Below, in pieces: positions 1 to 10,615 of a stretch of 64,000 nt of DNA. The stretch's first letter is position 1; each line of letters begins with the position of its first letter. The notes beneath the pieces were generated by a model. That model did no database searches, was not told the DNA's origin, and saw only the letters and a list, made by a program, of their open reading frames with translations. The stretch is from Neurospora intermedia (taxonomy: Eukaryota; Ascomycota; Sordariomycetes; Sordariales; Sordariaceae): contig BTPP01000002.1 in assembly GCA_037102815.1 (NCBI GenBank), positions 930,001 through 994,000 of the forward strand. The letters are read 5' to 3'. The position numbers and the translations under genes were made by a program.

Positions 1-1235
1 AGACATTCATTGCAACCACACCCGATATGGCCGTTGACCATGGCTGAGGCTGAAGCCACAGACAACCGCAAACGCTGAAGGGGGAGGACTATTGCTGATA
101 AACACAGGGCATGGCTTCAATAGTCAACATCAATGCCCTCTCCCGTCTGTCTCTTCCCGTACGGCCGGAGAATCCACTCCTCTTCCTGTCCCGATGCCGA
201 TGCCCAGATTCGAGGGTGTCCGATCGACATCAAGACAAGGACAACCCTGAAGACAAGATGGCCAGTGTCCACTGTTTGCGCTCGGCAGTGGGGATCCTGA
301 GCTTAATTCAACTACACCTTGTTGGCCTCCACCATCGTGACCCATCGGCGGGCAGCAAATGTCTCACGATACCGTCAGCAATCCGTGTTCTCACCGTTCT
401 GTTTCTTTTATATCTCGAACTACTGTACACATATCCTTATATTGGCTTCAAAGAAGATGACATTCCCTGTTCATGCCAATGAGTACGGTTGGTGACAAGC
501 CACCACCAAGCCACCTTCATGGTCTCTTGTCTTGACGCCGGTTGGAAAAAGTCACGAGACTGAATGAGATCGCATGAGTGGTGACCAGTCAAACAAACAG
601 GGTCAGCCCCCGCATTCCCCAGTTTTGGTCTCCAGATTCTGTCGTTTCTTTTCCATCACATCGGTTCGTCATCACTTGCATAGTTGCAAATTAATTCTCC
701 TACCCACGAATCACACCTTGTCTGGCTTCGATCCGCGGCATTTGCACTTGCACGAGCCCAAAGCTCCCATCACGAGCACCATTGCATCCTGGCTTCCACA
801 CCCTCTTGTATGCCCTGAAAGCGGCGCTCATTGGTCGAAGAAATGTTAACATGCAGGGGAGCCAAACTGTTTTCATCAAAGGTCGTCTGCAATTCAGGGA
901 AGGAGTGGTGTTCGCAAGCAATGACGCCCGCTCGCCAATTCATCAATCCTTGGTAGACAATGTCTGATGCTACCCTGGTCATCCGAGTCATCATGTCTTT
1001 TTCCTGTGGTTAAGCAGGCCGCCCCATCACAAATATCTTGCCGACGTCACATCACCTGATCCAGAACATAGAGGTACCCAACAGCAATACCTGCTTGCAA
1101 GTACCACTGGTTTTGCATTTTTCAGTGTGTTTCCTAAGATCACCTTACTACCCCTGATTTTGATGTATAATAACATAGCCATCCACTCTTTCACGAAATC
1201 AGGGTCGACCCAGACACTTTCCCAAGATTTCTTCC
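1..1235. other. Host DNA without a convincing gene
   Basis: The base composition is balanced and CpA is not depleted, so this is unmutated host sequence. Several short open frames exist on both strands, but none has a recognisable domain, plausible splice sites or a better composition than its overlapping rivals. The last 200 bases are presumably the promoter and 5' leader of the gene that starts at 1236. Confidence 0.5.
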
Positions 1236-2333
1236 ATGTCTTCTTCACCAGAGTGTTTTACACACGAATGGCAAACAGCTACAATGGCACAGCCGCAAGT
1301 CAGACGCAGAACAAGTCTTCACGACAAGCTCAAAATATGGCAAAAGCCTTTACCCCTCCTGGATACCGTGCCCGACAATGAGGAAGAAAGACCGCGTTCC
1401 AGCTACCAGCCTAAACATGCTGCTGCCGACTTCTCTCGCTTGACAACTACACCACCACCCTCGATTCTCAACGTATGCCGGCCACAAATCACAGAGTCCG
1501 AGACAAGTCAGATATCCCCTTCACAAACACGGCGAGACTACCGTCGCCCAGAATCGGCAAACCCTCTGGCCGAGATGCGATTCCGCGGTCAACGACGGGA
1601 CATGGCATCCGCATCTTCGCAACGGGAGCACGCAAAGCCAGCCCATCCACCAAGAAAACCACCACAGACTGTCACGAGACCGGTTCCTCTCACCGACTAC
1701 GAGCTTTTCCTCGCACGAGCAGAACTCGAAGAGAGAGCACATCGGGACTTTTTACAGACTATGGATGCCCAGCTACATGACGGTCTCCATGATCTCATTA
1801 GGCCAGACCCTCATCAGCAGTTTGCCTCGCTGTCTCCTACGAGGCTAAGCGCAGGTTCGACCGCCGTGGCTGGGATAAGTCGGACAACGACCGGCAACAA
1901 GAGTCGTGAAAGCCGCACCAGCTGGGCACCCAGTACTGCAACCGGCGGCACGGCGGCAGAGATTCTTGCGTCCCAACGAGACAAAGGAACTCTAGGAACG
2001 CAACCTCACCATGTCAGTTCGAATCATCAGTCACAGCCAGGTTCAAAGCGCCGTCCAATGATGTCCAATGGCGTCAAGGCATCGATACACCGCTCAGGGA
2101 CTGTAGGTCGGATGTCGGACGACGGCCTTGCACAGCACCCAAGGGATCCCACTCTGAAGAGGCAAGCGAGCTTTGCCCAGAAAATCGCCGAATACATCCG
2201 TCCTCCACGACCCGACGCCATGGATACTTGGAGGAACGAGACAACTTTGAAGTTGACACGGTCTAAAAGTCAGGCTGGGCTAAGAAGGCTGGTGGCTGTT
2301 CCAATTCACCATATTGAGACGCTCGCAGAATAA
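1236..2333 (+). CDS. Hypothetical 365-aa disordered protein
   Basis: This is a single uninterrupted frame ending in TAA, the longest host frame on this side of the hAT nest. I do not recognise the family. The protein is rich in Arg, Ser, Pro and Thr and looks mostly disordered. One likely helical, charged stretch lies at residues 152-188 (begins LTDYELFLARAELEERAH). A compact basic C-terminal piece includes FAQKIAEYIRPPR at 313-325, which looks conserved. There is no signal peptide or membrane segment. A second in-frame Met at residue 17 (MAQPQVRRR) could be the real start, because the first 16 residues are undistinguished. Codon composition matches host DNA. It could be a nuclear or cytoskeletal adaptor, but nothing visible proves a role. 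Confidence 0.7.
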   Translation: MSSSPECFTHEWQTATMAQPQVRRRTSLHDKLKIWQKPLPLLDTVPDNEEERPRSSYQPKHAAADFSRLTTTPPPSILNVCRPQITESETSQISPSQTRRDYRRPESANPLAEMRFRGQRRDMASASSQREHAKPAHPPRKPPQTVTRPVPLTDYELFLARAELEERAHRDFLQTMDAQLHDGLHDLIRPDPHQQFASLSPTRLSAGSTAVAGISRTTTGNKSRESRTSWAPSTATGGTAAEILASQRDKGTLGTQPHHVSSNHQSQPGSKRRPMMSNGVKASIHRSGTVGRMSDDGLAQHPRDPTLKRQASFAQKIAEYIRPPRPDAMDTWRNETTLKLTRSKSQAGLRRLVAVPIHHIETLAE

Positions 2334-5034
2334 CCATCACTCAATTACTTGGTATTGCTAATGAATGTCACGCGCTACCTCTCCATGACATTGTCCCCTT
2401 TGCTTTTTAAGCTTTCTGTTTCTACGTCTCTTTGTGTAATGTTCTTACATGGTTCAACGACCGTGGAATGACCAAATCCCATTCACCGGCTCACCATTCA
2501 ATCCTCAATAAGCTAACAGGGTATCTCCACTGGACACACAGACCCTCCAAGCTGATTTGCCTCGGTCGCCCTTCTCAGTGCCGGCACCGCTCTAAAAAAT
2601 TGATTTATCACCCAATCCAAGCATTACGCATTTCGTTTCACCTTCGCAGTACATGGAGATTGGACAGCTGCATGTCTTCCGGGCATCGCTTCCGTTGGGC
2701 TCCAACGTACGGTCAAGGCCATCGCTACCACATTTCGTAGACCTTGACAGCTGATCGAGCACTATTATGAGCCAATGTCCACAGGCAAGCGACATATCCG
2801 CTTCAAGTGTATCGTATTATTTTACCATGATGATGTGGGGCAGACAGGTCTCTCTGCTTACTGCTCATTGGGTTTTTGTCACGGTGGGATGGATCAATAT
2901 TAAGCGGCAGAGAAATTCTGGTGAGGTAATACCTTAACGGGGAAAAGCCTGTGGACTTATGAACTGTACATACCTAAGTAGCTTGAACCGTCAGGACAGT
3001 GAATGTTGGTAGGTTGCAGGCGATGGTTGTGGGTTTGTTGCATGTTGTGCCCGTGCAGGGGCAAGGGAAAGTTTCTACGATCAGATGTAGGCAGGCCCGT
3101 AAGCCATTCTTGCAATGCGATCTGCTTGCTTGTTCATTCTTTCCAACATTGTCATGTCTTTCGGCCTAATGTACCTCCTCAGAGCAGCAGACCTCATGAG
3201 AGAGTTGTTCAATCAAGTCAATGACTTTGGCTATCAGGTCTCGTGGAAGCTGATGTTAAGATTCTGATATTTGGTCCGGCCGCAGTCGCCAGTTGGTGAT
3301 GGCCGTGTGTAACTAGGACGTTCTGAACACTCTAGGGGCCCTGGCGTTGGGAAGTTTGGGCGAACCTTGAGATGTATCAGAGATGATGCCACAATGTTAC
3401 TCTCCGGGCGCTCTCTGTGTCAGTACCGGACCGACGACCATGCTGCGGTGGTTGTTGAACTTGGGAAGAGCGGCAGGTAGAAGATTGTCGTCGCGCCGCT
3501 CTGAGTTGTTCCCTGTAAGTCCCTGTCCCCATTGGGTTCAGCATCGCCGTGTTGTTGCGCACGAGGCGACTATCTTGGCGGGAAATGGTTGTGAACTTCG
3601 ATAAGCATATACCTAGCTTCATCATACTGTCTCGGAATCTTGCTTGGGTTCCGAAATTCTGGTCTGTTCCTGTGCCCACGTAGATGAACGGTAGTTCCAC
3701 TGGCTTCTTGAAGTTTAAGATGTAGACGGAAAAAGAGTGTTCGTTGGTGTTCGATAGGTAAATTCGGGCATGGACTTGATGTATCCAATGTTGGGATGTG
3801 GCGCTTTTGAGATGGTTAGGCTAAGGGGGAAGTGTGTTTCAAAGTCTAAGAGGGTCTCCCACAACGACGGCAGGATTCATGGGAGTCGCGACTGGATGGA
3901 TCAATACGGTCTGTAATCCACACAAGGGACTTGCTTCGAACGTGCATTGCTACTACCTAGCAAACTCTAATTGCCAGCAATCGGAGACAGTTATAGAAGG
4001 GAAGGCGCGAAGTCTCGCGAAAATATCCCAGATCGTGATGCGGCCGGGTTTGAAATGAGTGTGCCGGCTTAGTGACGAAGGCGACCTCGTTTGGCGAAGT
4101 AGATACAAGTTTGCATTTATCTCAGCGCCGGCCGCCGCCCAACGTCACTCTGGCAAATATCCCAGTGGCTCCTCGTCCCAACTTTGAGGACATTGAGCCA
4201 TTTCAGCTGGACAACCAGCTATATGGACCAGACAGAAGCCCTCAAAGTTGGAAAACTCCGCATTACCATTCCATCACAGAGGAACTTGAAGTTCGGGCAG
4301 CAATACCGTTCGATCCTCGCAGGCTCTTTACGTAGGGATTTTGCGTCCATCAAACAGCTCTCAGCAAGTAGACGAGAATTTAGCAGCGTCAACCCAGATC
4401 AGATCTACCATCGACAAACTTGACCATGGCGGTCATGAAGTGGTAGCACTCAAGTACGCCTTTCAAGGTACAATACTTAGTCTTTCTTTTCCTCCATTGA
4501 ACCACCCTCTCGCTCTCCACCGAACCGCACCGTGAACACCACAGTATGGCCGCGCCTTCTACATCCTGACCGGCACCCCGCAACCCCCAACTAGGTAATC
4601 ATGATCGTTACCCATTGCTGTGAGAGAGGGCTGGACGTGGTTTGGGGTGGAAAAGCTTGCTGGTCCACTGTACCGGAATGCTCGGGTGGGATTTTTCGAG
4701 ACTGTTGCTATTATGTTAGAAAGAAGTTGGAGAGGCGAGAAAGCGGAGAGTAGAATGGTGAGCGAGAGACATACCTGTGGGTCGGATAAAAAGGGTTGGT
4801 CTGCCAATGTGCTCAATTGTCTGTTCGGCGGGAGGGTGTAACATTTCGGGCCAAAGCCAAACGACACAAAATGGAAGTTGCGGGAAGCGCTAGTACCTAC
4901 GCGTCTTGCCAACGAATGAATCTACAAGTCAGCCAATTTTTCGACTTCGAGGGTGACGAGTCCCAACTCCTCCAGGCATCGACACGCTGAGGACTCATTC
5001 TCAAGCAAGGTGTTGGGACCGGCATTCAGATGCG
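2334..5034. other. Host intergenic region, possible small gene near 4060-4600
   Basis: This is non-repetitive host sequence. The frames on both strands are short and overlapping. The best candidate for a real exon is on the plus strand at 4072-4335 (it contains NFEDIEPFQLDNQLYGPDR). A neighbouring plus frame runs from about 4320 to a possible donor at 4468 and a possible acceptor at 4544. I could not build one consistent model from these pieces and do not recognise a product. Nothing else is seen before the hAT target site. Confidence 0.3.
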
Positions 5035-5042
5035 GCAACGCC
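5035..5042. repeat. Left 8-bp target duplication of the hAT element
   Basis: GCAACGCC stands directly before the left terminal repeat and is repeated exactly at 36708-36715 directly after the right terminal repeat. An 8-bp duplication is the hallmark of the hAT superfamily. Confidence 0.93.
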
Positions 5043-5060
5043 CAGCGCTGGAAACAAGTC
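5043..5060 (+). repeat. Left TIR of the hAT element
   Basis: This is the 18-bp end CAGCGCTGGAAACAAGTC, followed by tandem CAAGT units. The outermost bases with the flanking C form the palindrome CCAGCGCTGG. Its partner is at 36690-36707. Confidence 0.92.
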
Positions 5061-5165
5061 AAGTCAAGTCAAGTAGGGGATTTTAACTTAATTGAGTGGA
5101 TTAAGTAGAGAGTCGTACTTATTTACTTACTTACTTAATCAAATTAATCAAATCGTAAAGTCGTA
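5061..5165. repeat. Left hAT subterminal repeats
   Basis: Tandem AAGTC units are followed by tandem TTAC and CTTA units (around 5120-5140) in alternating orientation. The right subterminal region (36590-36690) has the same motifs. In hAT elements such subterminal repeats usually bind the transposase; that role is inferred here. Confidence 0.7.
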
Positions 5166-5249
5166 ATTTTAAGTACTTTTGAATGCTATTTTTATTTTCT
5201 TTTTATATATAACCGCCCTAAAATCCTCTCCTTCTCCCTCTCCCTCCCT

Positions 5250-5589
5250 CTACTTCATCCCTATCCTCGCCGTCGTCGTCGTCGTCGTTATCGTCGCTAG
5301 TCAATCGTCTCTATTAAAATCGCTAAATAGCTAGAACTTTATAATCTCGATAAAGTTAATAGATTTAATTACCAAACTCTATTTCTGGCTCGTAATAATC
5401 AATTTAGTACTACTAAAAGAACGCTCACAATTATTTACTATTGAGGGTATAGAATAGAAATCAAATGCTATACGTAATAAGCGGGGGTAAATACCCTCAT
5501 TTATCCTCTACTATACTAAAAGATTATTAACTATATATATTTCGCTATTAAGGTAATAGTCTAATTTATCCTCTCACTTTAATTCTAAA
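5250..5589 (-). pseudogene. hAT transposase, C-terminal part (dimerisation region)
   Basis: Read on the minus strand, this piece holds the C-terminal hAT dimerisation signature, with CERSFSSTKLIITSQK at 5382-5429. It is preceded by residues resembling the family pattern (aromatic-Pro-Arg-Leu, then Ser-Ile-Pro). The frame continues directly from the N-terminal piece that ends near 34062, so the two are one gene cut by Gypsy A and B. Stop codons of the TAA/TAG kind appear where Gln or Trp are expected, as RIP would cause. A GTC trinucleotide run at 5268-5289 may belong to an acidic tail, but it lies in a different frame from the signature. Confidence 0.82.
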
Positions 5590-5594
5590 GGGAA
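5590..5594. repeat. Target duplication GGGAA of Gypsy A, left copy
   Basis: GGGAA precedes the left LTR of A. The right copy was split when B inserted: GG stands at 25841-25842 and the full GGGAA is restored at 34057-34061, after the duplication made by B. Confidence 0.8.
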
Positions 5595-5832
5595 TGTCAC
5601 GGGGCGCGAGCAAGCACTAAGGTAAGACTTTGATTGTTGTGCGAGGAACAGGAAGAGAATCCTGTGCGCGTACGAGAACTATATAGGGCACGCCTGTACG
5701 TGGGTTTAGTATACGGACTACAGTACGTATGTACGTAACTACTGTACTATATTTAGATAGTTGCAAGCTGGCTGTACTATTATAGTATAATACCTATTTA
5801 TATATAAGAATATAATAGTAATACCTGTAATA
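5595..5832 (-). repeat. LTR of Gypsy A (left; 3' LTR by coding direction)
   Basis: This 238-bp LTR begins TGTCACGGGGCGCGAGCAAG. Its partner at 25603-25840 has the same length. The first 96 bp look unmutated and equal the same part of B's left LTR, while the inner part is RIP-altered. The C-rich tract at 5836-5843, just inside, is the polypurine tract read on the minus strand. Confidence 0.93.
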
Positions 5833-8498
5833 CTACCCCCCCTTAAAACGAGGCTTCCGTTCGAAAAGTTCCTAATTGTTAATAAAGTGGATCCCTTTGC
5901 CCTTCCTGTGGTTGCGCCTAATTAAAAGTTAATAAAAATTTTACTAAAACGGGAAGCTATTTAGCGCCCGCTAGTACTTCAACTTTCGCTTAAGGGTAGA
6001 ACGCTAGCCGAAATATCGTTAAATTTGACCCTTTTATTATAAGAGTTATTATTACCTTTAATAATTTATTTATATATTAGAAATTAGTTTAATTATTGTA
6101 TATAGAGAATTTTAATAACCTTTACTATTGTTAGTCCTACTAGGGGTATTATAGGGACGCCCGTAGTGTAGCAGTTTATATAGGACGCTTATAATTGCTA
6201 CTAGTATAAGTTGGAGAGTTTGTATATTTAATTCCCTACTTATAACTTTTCTCTTTAAACGTTCAATTATTATACTACTAATATTCTTAGATCTTTTTTA
6301 TTTTTTAATCTTCTAATATTAATTGTATATAGGCTATTTTAGGGAAATAGGAGATATAAGACTATTGTAAAACGTACTATTTTTTGGTACTATTAATAGT
6401 TATTTTGTAAAAGGGTATATTATAAGGTATTTAATTAGGGTATACAGAATAAATCGAATTAAATTCCTTTCTTTTTATTATTATTTAGTCCCGTACTTCT
6501 TCTTACGTACTAATTATTTCTTATTTGTACTACTAATAGAAATATTATTTATTATTTAGTCTCGCATTCTTTCTTATTTGTTTATTATTTATTATTAGAG
6601 CTGCTATAATTAAGATAGTATTGTAAATTTCGTCCTCCGAAGGTGTCCTTATTTTTTACTATATTTTTTATCCTTTTTTAAAATTTGGGTATAAAGGACC
6701 TAATTCTAGGTATTAATTATAAAATTCTTATATTGATTTTTAATAATTATCGAAGTTTTTGGCCGGCTACTAATTTAGTGGGTAATATAATTATTTTATT
6801 AAATACTTTTAAAAGCTATTAATTTTCTAATAGTTTAATAATTCTTTAAATTCCTATTGCCTATCTTCCTCGAAATCGTTTATCCTAATAATAATTATAC
6901 TTTTATTTACTCTAACGTTTATTATTAATTCTCTTTAGCTAGGGAGTCCCTTAATATAAGGTTTAACTTAGGATATATTAATAATGTAGGTGATTTTTAT
7001 ATTCTAAGGGAGAGTTAGTTCTATTATATACGAACTAGCTTTTATAATACGAAATAGGCCCTTAAAATAGGGTGCTAACTTATTATATAATTATTTAGTA
7101 GTATAATTACTTATATTAAGTATTATTTCGTTGCTAACTTTATACTTAAGCGCGTTTATACGCTTCTTATTCGCTGTTACTTTATATTACTCTTAGGCTT
7201 ATAGGGAGAATATTTTAACGAAGTTTTAGACCTCTTTAAAATGTGCTATTAGCTAATTGGCGTTGAAAATCTGCTTCCGCTGTATATTTGTAATATTAGG
7301 GGGTAAGGGTATAGTCGGTTCTATACCTATATAGGGATGAAAGCTGTAATTAGTAAAGAATAGGGTAATATTTATTAATACTAATTTGAAATTATTCGTT
7401 TAAAATTCTATTAGAGGTAGTTAATCGATTTAATTATCCTATACTTAATTAATAAAAGTACGTAAGTATTATTCTATTTCGGCGTTAATCTTCTAAGTTT
7501 AATTATTTATCTCTTTATAGTACGGGGTAGAAAGTTTTAATTTAATACCCAATCTCTACAATAGCTACTTTTAGAAAGCTAATACGAATTAGATACCTTT
7601 ATTAGATATAATAGTATTTAAGAGGCTATAAAGCGTATAGATATAATCGATGAATTTCTCTACTAATTTTTTTATTAATAATCTTTCTACCGGAATAAAA
7701 TACTGTATTTTTGTAAGTTTATTTACTATAATTAGTATGTATTTATATTTAACGCTTCTATTTACCCTTTTTAACTTTAGGAATAGAGTTACATAGTCGA
7801 TAGAAATATTTTTCTATAGGGTATATAGGATTAGTAATAGCTTGAGGAATTTTATTAGTAATATTTTAGTAGCTTTAGTCTTATTGTAAGGGATATATAC
7901 CTTATAGTATATATTTATTGCGATAATTATTCCTAGTTAGAAATATCGGTATATTAATGCTACTATTTTATCCTTATTTAAGTAGCCCCTTTATATTAAA
8001 GAATAAGTGCGATAGATTAATTTTAATTAGATTATTTTATTATTAGGGGGTATTACTAGTTGAGACGCCCATGCTTTCAGAGCTTGGCCGGCCGTTGTCG
8101 TGGGCCCCGGTGACATGGAAGATCCGCACCAAAGGTCGTGGTCTATGGGCCCACCCAACGCCGCAAGCGAGGAAGGCGCGGCGTATCTGTCTATAATGGG
8201 CCAGAATGCAAAAAAAATGGTCACTATGTGATCCGTGCGCTTCGTCTTGGCAGTCCCAAAGAGGAATTTCTAGCGCCAAGCAAGACACGGTTCGAATAGT
8301 AGCTCCAAAAAGCCACTTTTTCCTTTGCAATGTAGATTGCTCCGCGACCATCGCGTGCACCAAAATGCACCTAGTGTCAGATTGAAGAGGAAAAAAAGGC
8401 GGTCATTTTTATACTAGTCGCATTGTGGTGCACGCCCTAGTCGTCGAGAAAAATGCAAAAGAAGTTCAAAATGAGGATTTTGGTTGCGACTGTAAGGT

Positions 8499-8535
8499 CC
8501 CAGAAATAACCAAGTCCCAGAAATGATTAAGTCCC
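8499..8535 (+). repeat. Short tandem repeat in the small Helitron
   Basis: Two near-identical 17-bp units (TCCCAGAAATAACCAAG and TCCCAGAAATGATTAAG) are followed by a third partial TCCC. The function is unknown; the length may vary between strains. Confidence 0.6.
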
Positions 8536-8569
8536 AAACCAGACCTTCAACCCTGAAGATCTCGAGGAA

Positions 8570-8587
8570 GGGTTAGGGTTAGGGTTG
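8570..8587 (+). repeat. Interstitial telomere-like repeat
   Basis: The sequence GGGTTAGGGTTAGGGTTG contains two TTAGGG units plus partial ones, the usual fungal telomere repeat. It lies inside the small Helitron. It could be captured telomere DNA or chance; it is too short to decide. Confidence 0.5.
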
Positions 8588-8647
8588 AAAGTTAGAAATT
8601 CTGGAAGAGAGAAAAAATGAAAAAAAAAATTTCAAAATTTAACCTTT

Positions 8648-8650
<3 letters not shown>

Positions 8651-8683
<33 letters not shown>

Positions 8684-8708
8684 CCTTTTTTTTTTTTCCT
8701 TTTTTTTT
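8651..8708 (+). repeat. Long poly-T tract
   Basis: A run of 33 T is followed by T-rich sequence with short CC breaks. A second T-rich tract lies at 8862-8889. They bracket the tRNA-like stretch at 8790-8861. Confidence 0.85.
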
Positions 8709-8789
8709 AAGAGGGGGGAAGGGGGGGTTTTCACATTGCACCTTAGAATACAAGGAAGGAAATTGAACACCTTAATATAATAAATTGTC

Positions 8790-8861
8790 AAGCTTAGTAG
8801 CTTAATGGTTATTAGTATTACTACTTTTCCTAAGGCTGTATGTTCAATCCAGCTTAAAGGG
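8790..8861 (+). other. tRNA-like stretch with Pol III boxes (degenerate)
   Basis: TAGCTTAATGG (8797-8807) resembles box A, and GTTCAATCC (8831-8839) resembles box B with a standard seven-base T-loop (TTCAATC). The outer bases AAGCT and AGCTT can pair. A T-run that would end Pol III transcription follows at once. The T-stem and anticodon stem pair poorly, so this is not a functional tRNA gene. It may be a tRNA relic or a tRNA-derived SINE head captured by the Helitron. Confidence 0.3.
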
Positions 8862-8927
8862 TTTTTTTTTTTCTTTTTTTTTTTTTTTTCTTAAGAAAAA
8901 ATATTGAGTATGGGCGTCTCTCTGTCT

Positions 8928-8954
8928 CCCCTGGACTTTGGCTCTGCCCAGGGG
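8928..8954 (+). other. 3' terminal hairpin of the small Helitron
   Basis: A 7-bp perfect stem (CCCCTGG and CCAGGGG) has a 13-nt loop and lies 11 bp before the element's end. In Helitrons such a hairpin is the transposition stop signal. Confidence 0.85.
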
Positions 8955-10479
8955 AACTGTATTTTTTATTATAGAATATTACCCTATTATTAATTATATA
9001 GTATTCGGCGAAAGGGATTTTTAATTTCTTTTTTAAGTACTTTAACTAGCAGCTCCCTATTCGGATAGCTTCTCGGATATCGGCTATTATAAAAGAATTA
9101 ATATATAAATAATTTATTAAATCGTTTATATAAATACCTAAATTATCCTTTTCTTCCCCGAGGCTACCCTCTAGGGTATATACTATTAGAGGGGCTCTAT
9201 TTTCTAATATAGTGTTTATTATAAAGCTTTTATTATTAACGTTTATAAATTATTTATTAAAGGATTAGTCGAAGTATTTTAAATCGATAAATAGTTTTTT
9301 TTTACTTTAAGCCTATCGTCTATTTTGTCCCTAGGTATATATTCTAGCTTCCGATTTAGGGCGTCGGGTTTAATATTAGTCGATCCTAATCGATATTTAA
9401 TAGTAAAGTTAAATTTTAATAAGAATTTAGATTACCTTATATATTTAGGAGTAAGCTTTTTCGTAGTACTAAACGTCTTTAGATTCTTATAATCTATAAT
9501 AATTTCGAAGGGTTAGGAAGCGCCCTCTAATTCCGGTTGCTACTCTTCTAGGGTTTTGATTATTACTAGTAATTCCTTATTATAAATATTATAATTATAT
9601 TTAGCCGTTGAATATTTAGTTGAGAAGTAGGCTACTAAGTAAAATTCGTTATTATATATCTAGAATAGTATACCTCCTAAAAACTAGTCTAAAGCGTCTA
9701 CTTTAATAACTATAGGCTTTTCCTAATTATAGATTTTTAGTATTAGGGCGGTTGTAAATATTACTTTTAAAGCTTTAAAAGTATTGTTATACTCTTTATC
9801 CTATTTCTAATTAATAATTTTCTTTATAAGTTCGTATAACGGTTTACTTATACGCGAGAAACCGGTAATAAACCTCCTATAGAAGTTTGTAAACCTTAGG
9901 AACTATTATAATTAATATTTATTCCTTAGTACTTCCTATTTTATAATTACTTCTACCTTCTTGGAATTTATTTTAATTCCTCTTAGGGTAATAATAAGCC
10001 CTAAGCATTTAATCCTCTTAGTATAGAATTTATTGAAACGCCTATGCCCTTACGAGAAGGCGATGTCCGGGGCCTAAACGTGTTATAGCTGTCGTAGACC
10101 CACACCAAAGGTCGTAGTACTATAGGCCCTACATTATCACGAGGAAAGCGCGGCGGTTCTATCTATAATAGGCTAAAATATAAAAAAAATACCCGTTTTA
10201 GCATCCCAAATAGGAATTTCTAGCGCCAAGCAAAACACAGTTTCAATAATATATACAGACAGTACTATATTTCGACCTATTTAGACAATTATATCTCTAT
10301 ATTACTTACGTATATTAATTTATAAAAAATATTGTACGATAGAGCTCAATTAACTATATATCCTATATTATTTATATTAAGATACAACGTAAAATGTAGC
10401 GTTGTATAGTATTATAAATAAAATTCTATTAAATAGTTGTACGACTATTTTATAGTTCTAATACGACCGTAGCGCGGGT

Positions 10480-10615
10480 TCCCGGCTATTTAGTATTCCT
10501 AGTAAGTTTAGTACTCCCGGTAAATTTAGTACTCCCGCTAAGCGGAAGTCTGGCTAGTACTCCTAGCAAGTCGGTGTACCGGTATCTCTGCTATTCCTAG
10601 TAAGTTGGTATACCG
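10480..10615 (+). repeat. Imperfect tandem repeats in the Helitron 5' region
   Basis: Units of the type TAGTACTCCCGGTAAGT/TAGTATTCCTAGTAAGT recur about six times, with shorter GTATACCGG motifs. They lie within the non-coding 5' part of the 11-kb Helitron. No coding or structural role can be shown. Confidence 0.6.

Larger units (their letters stand above)
8061..8965 (+). mobile_element. Non-autonomous Helentron-type Helitron, 905 bp
   Basis: The boundaries come from comparing A with uninterrupted copy B near 28322: A's sequence stops at 8060 and resumes at 8966. The 5' end is TGAGACGCCCATGC. Near the 3' end, ATGGGCGTCTC (8910-8920) is the exact inverted copy of bases 8062-8072, followed by a hairpin (stem CCCCTGG/CCAGGGG, 8928-8954) and the end TGTATTTT. 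One 5'-terminal repeat matched to an internal 3' copy plus hairpin is the asymmetric arrangement of Helentrons (Helitron2). The first 235 bp match the 11-kb Helitron at 10034-10265. It has no coding capacity. It retains CpA and TpG, unlike the DNA around it, so it arrived after the surrounding DNA was mutated or escaped RIP. Confidence 0.87.

Noticed and set aside
111-482. Plus frame of 123 codons as a host gene
   Set aside because: No domain and no splice context, and a minus frame overlaps it; composition does not favour either.
8043-8363. Minus-strand protein-like frames in the small Helitron
   Set aside because: They lie in a non-autonomous element, overlap each other, and show no domain.
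8790-8861. A functional tRNA gene
   Set aside because: The box A and B resemblance is real, but the T-stem and anticodon stem do not pair well and no cloverleaf forms.
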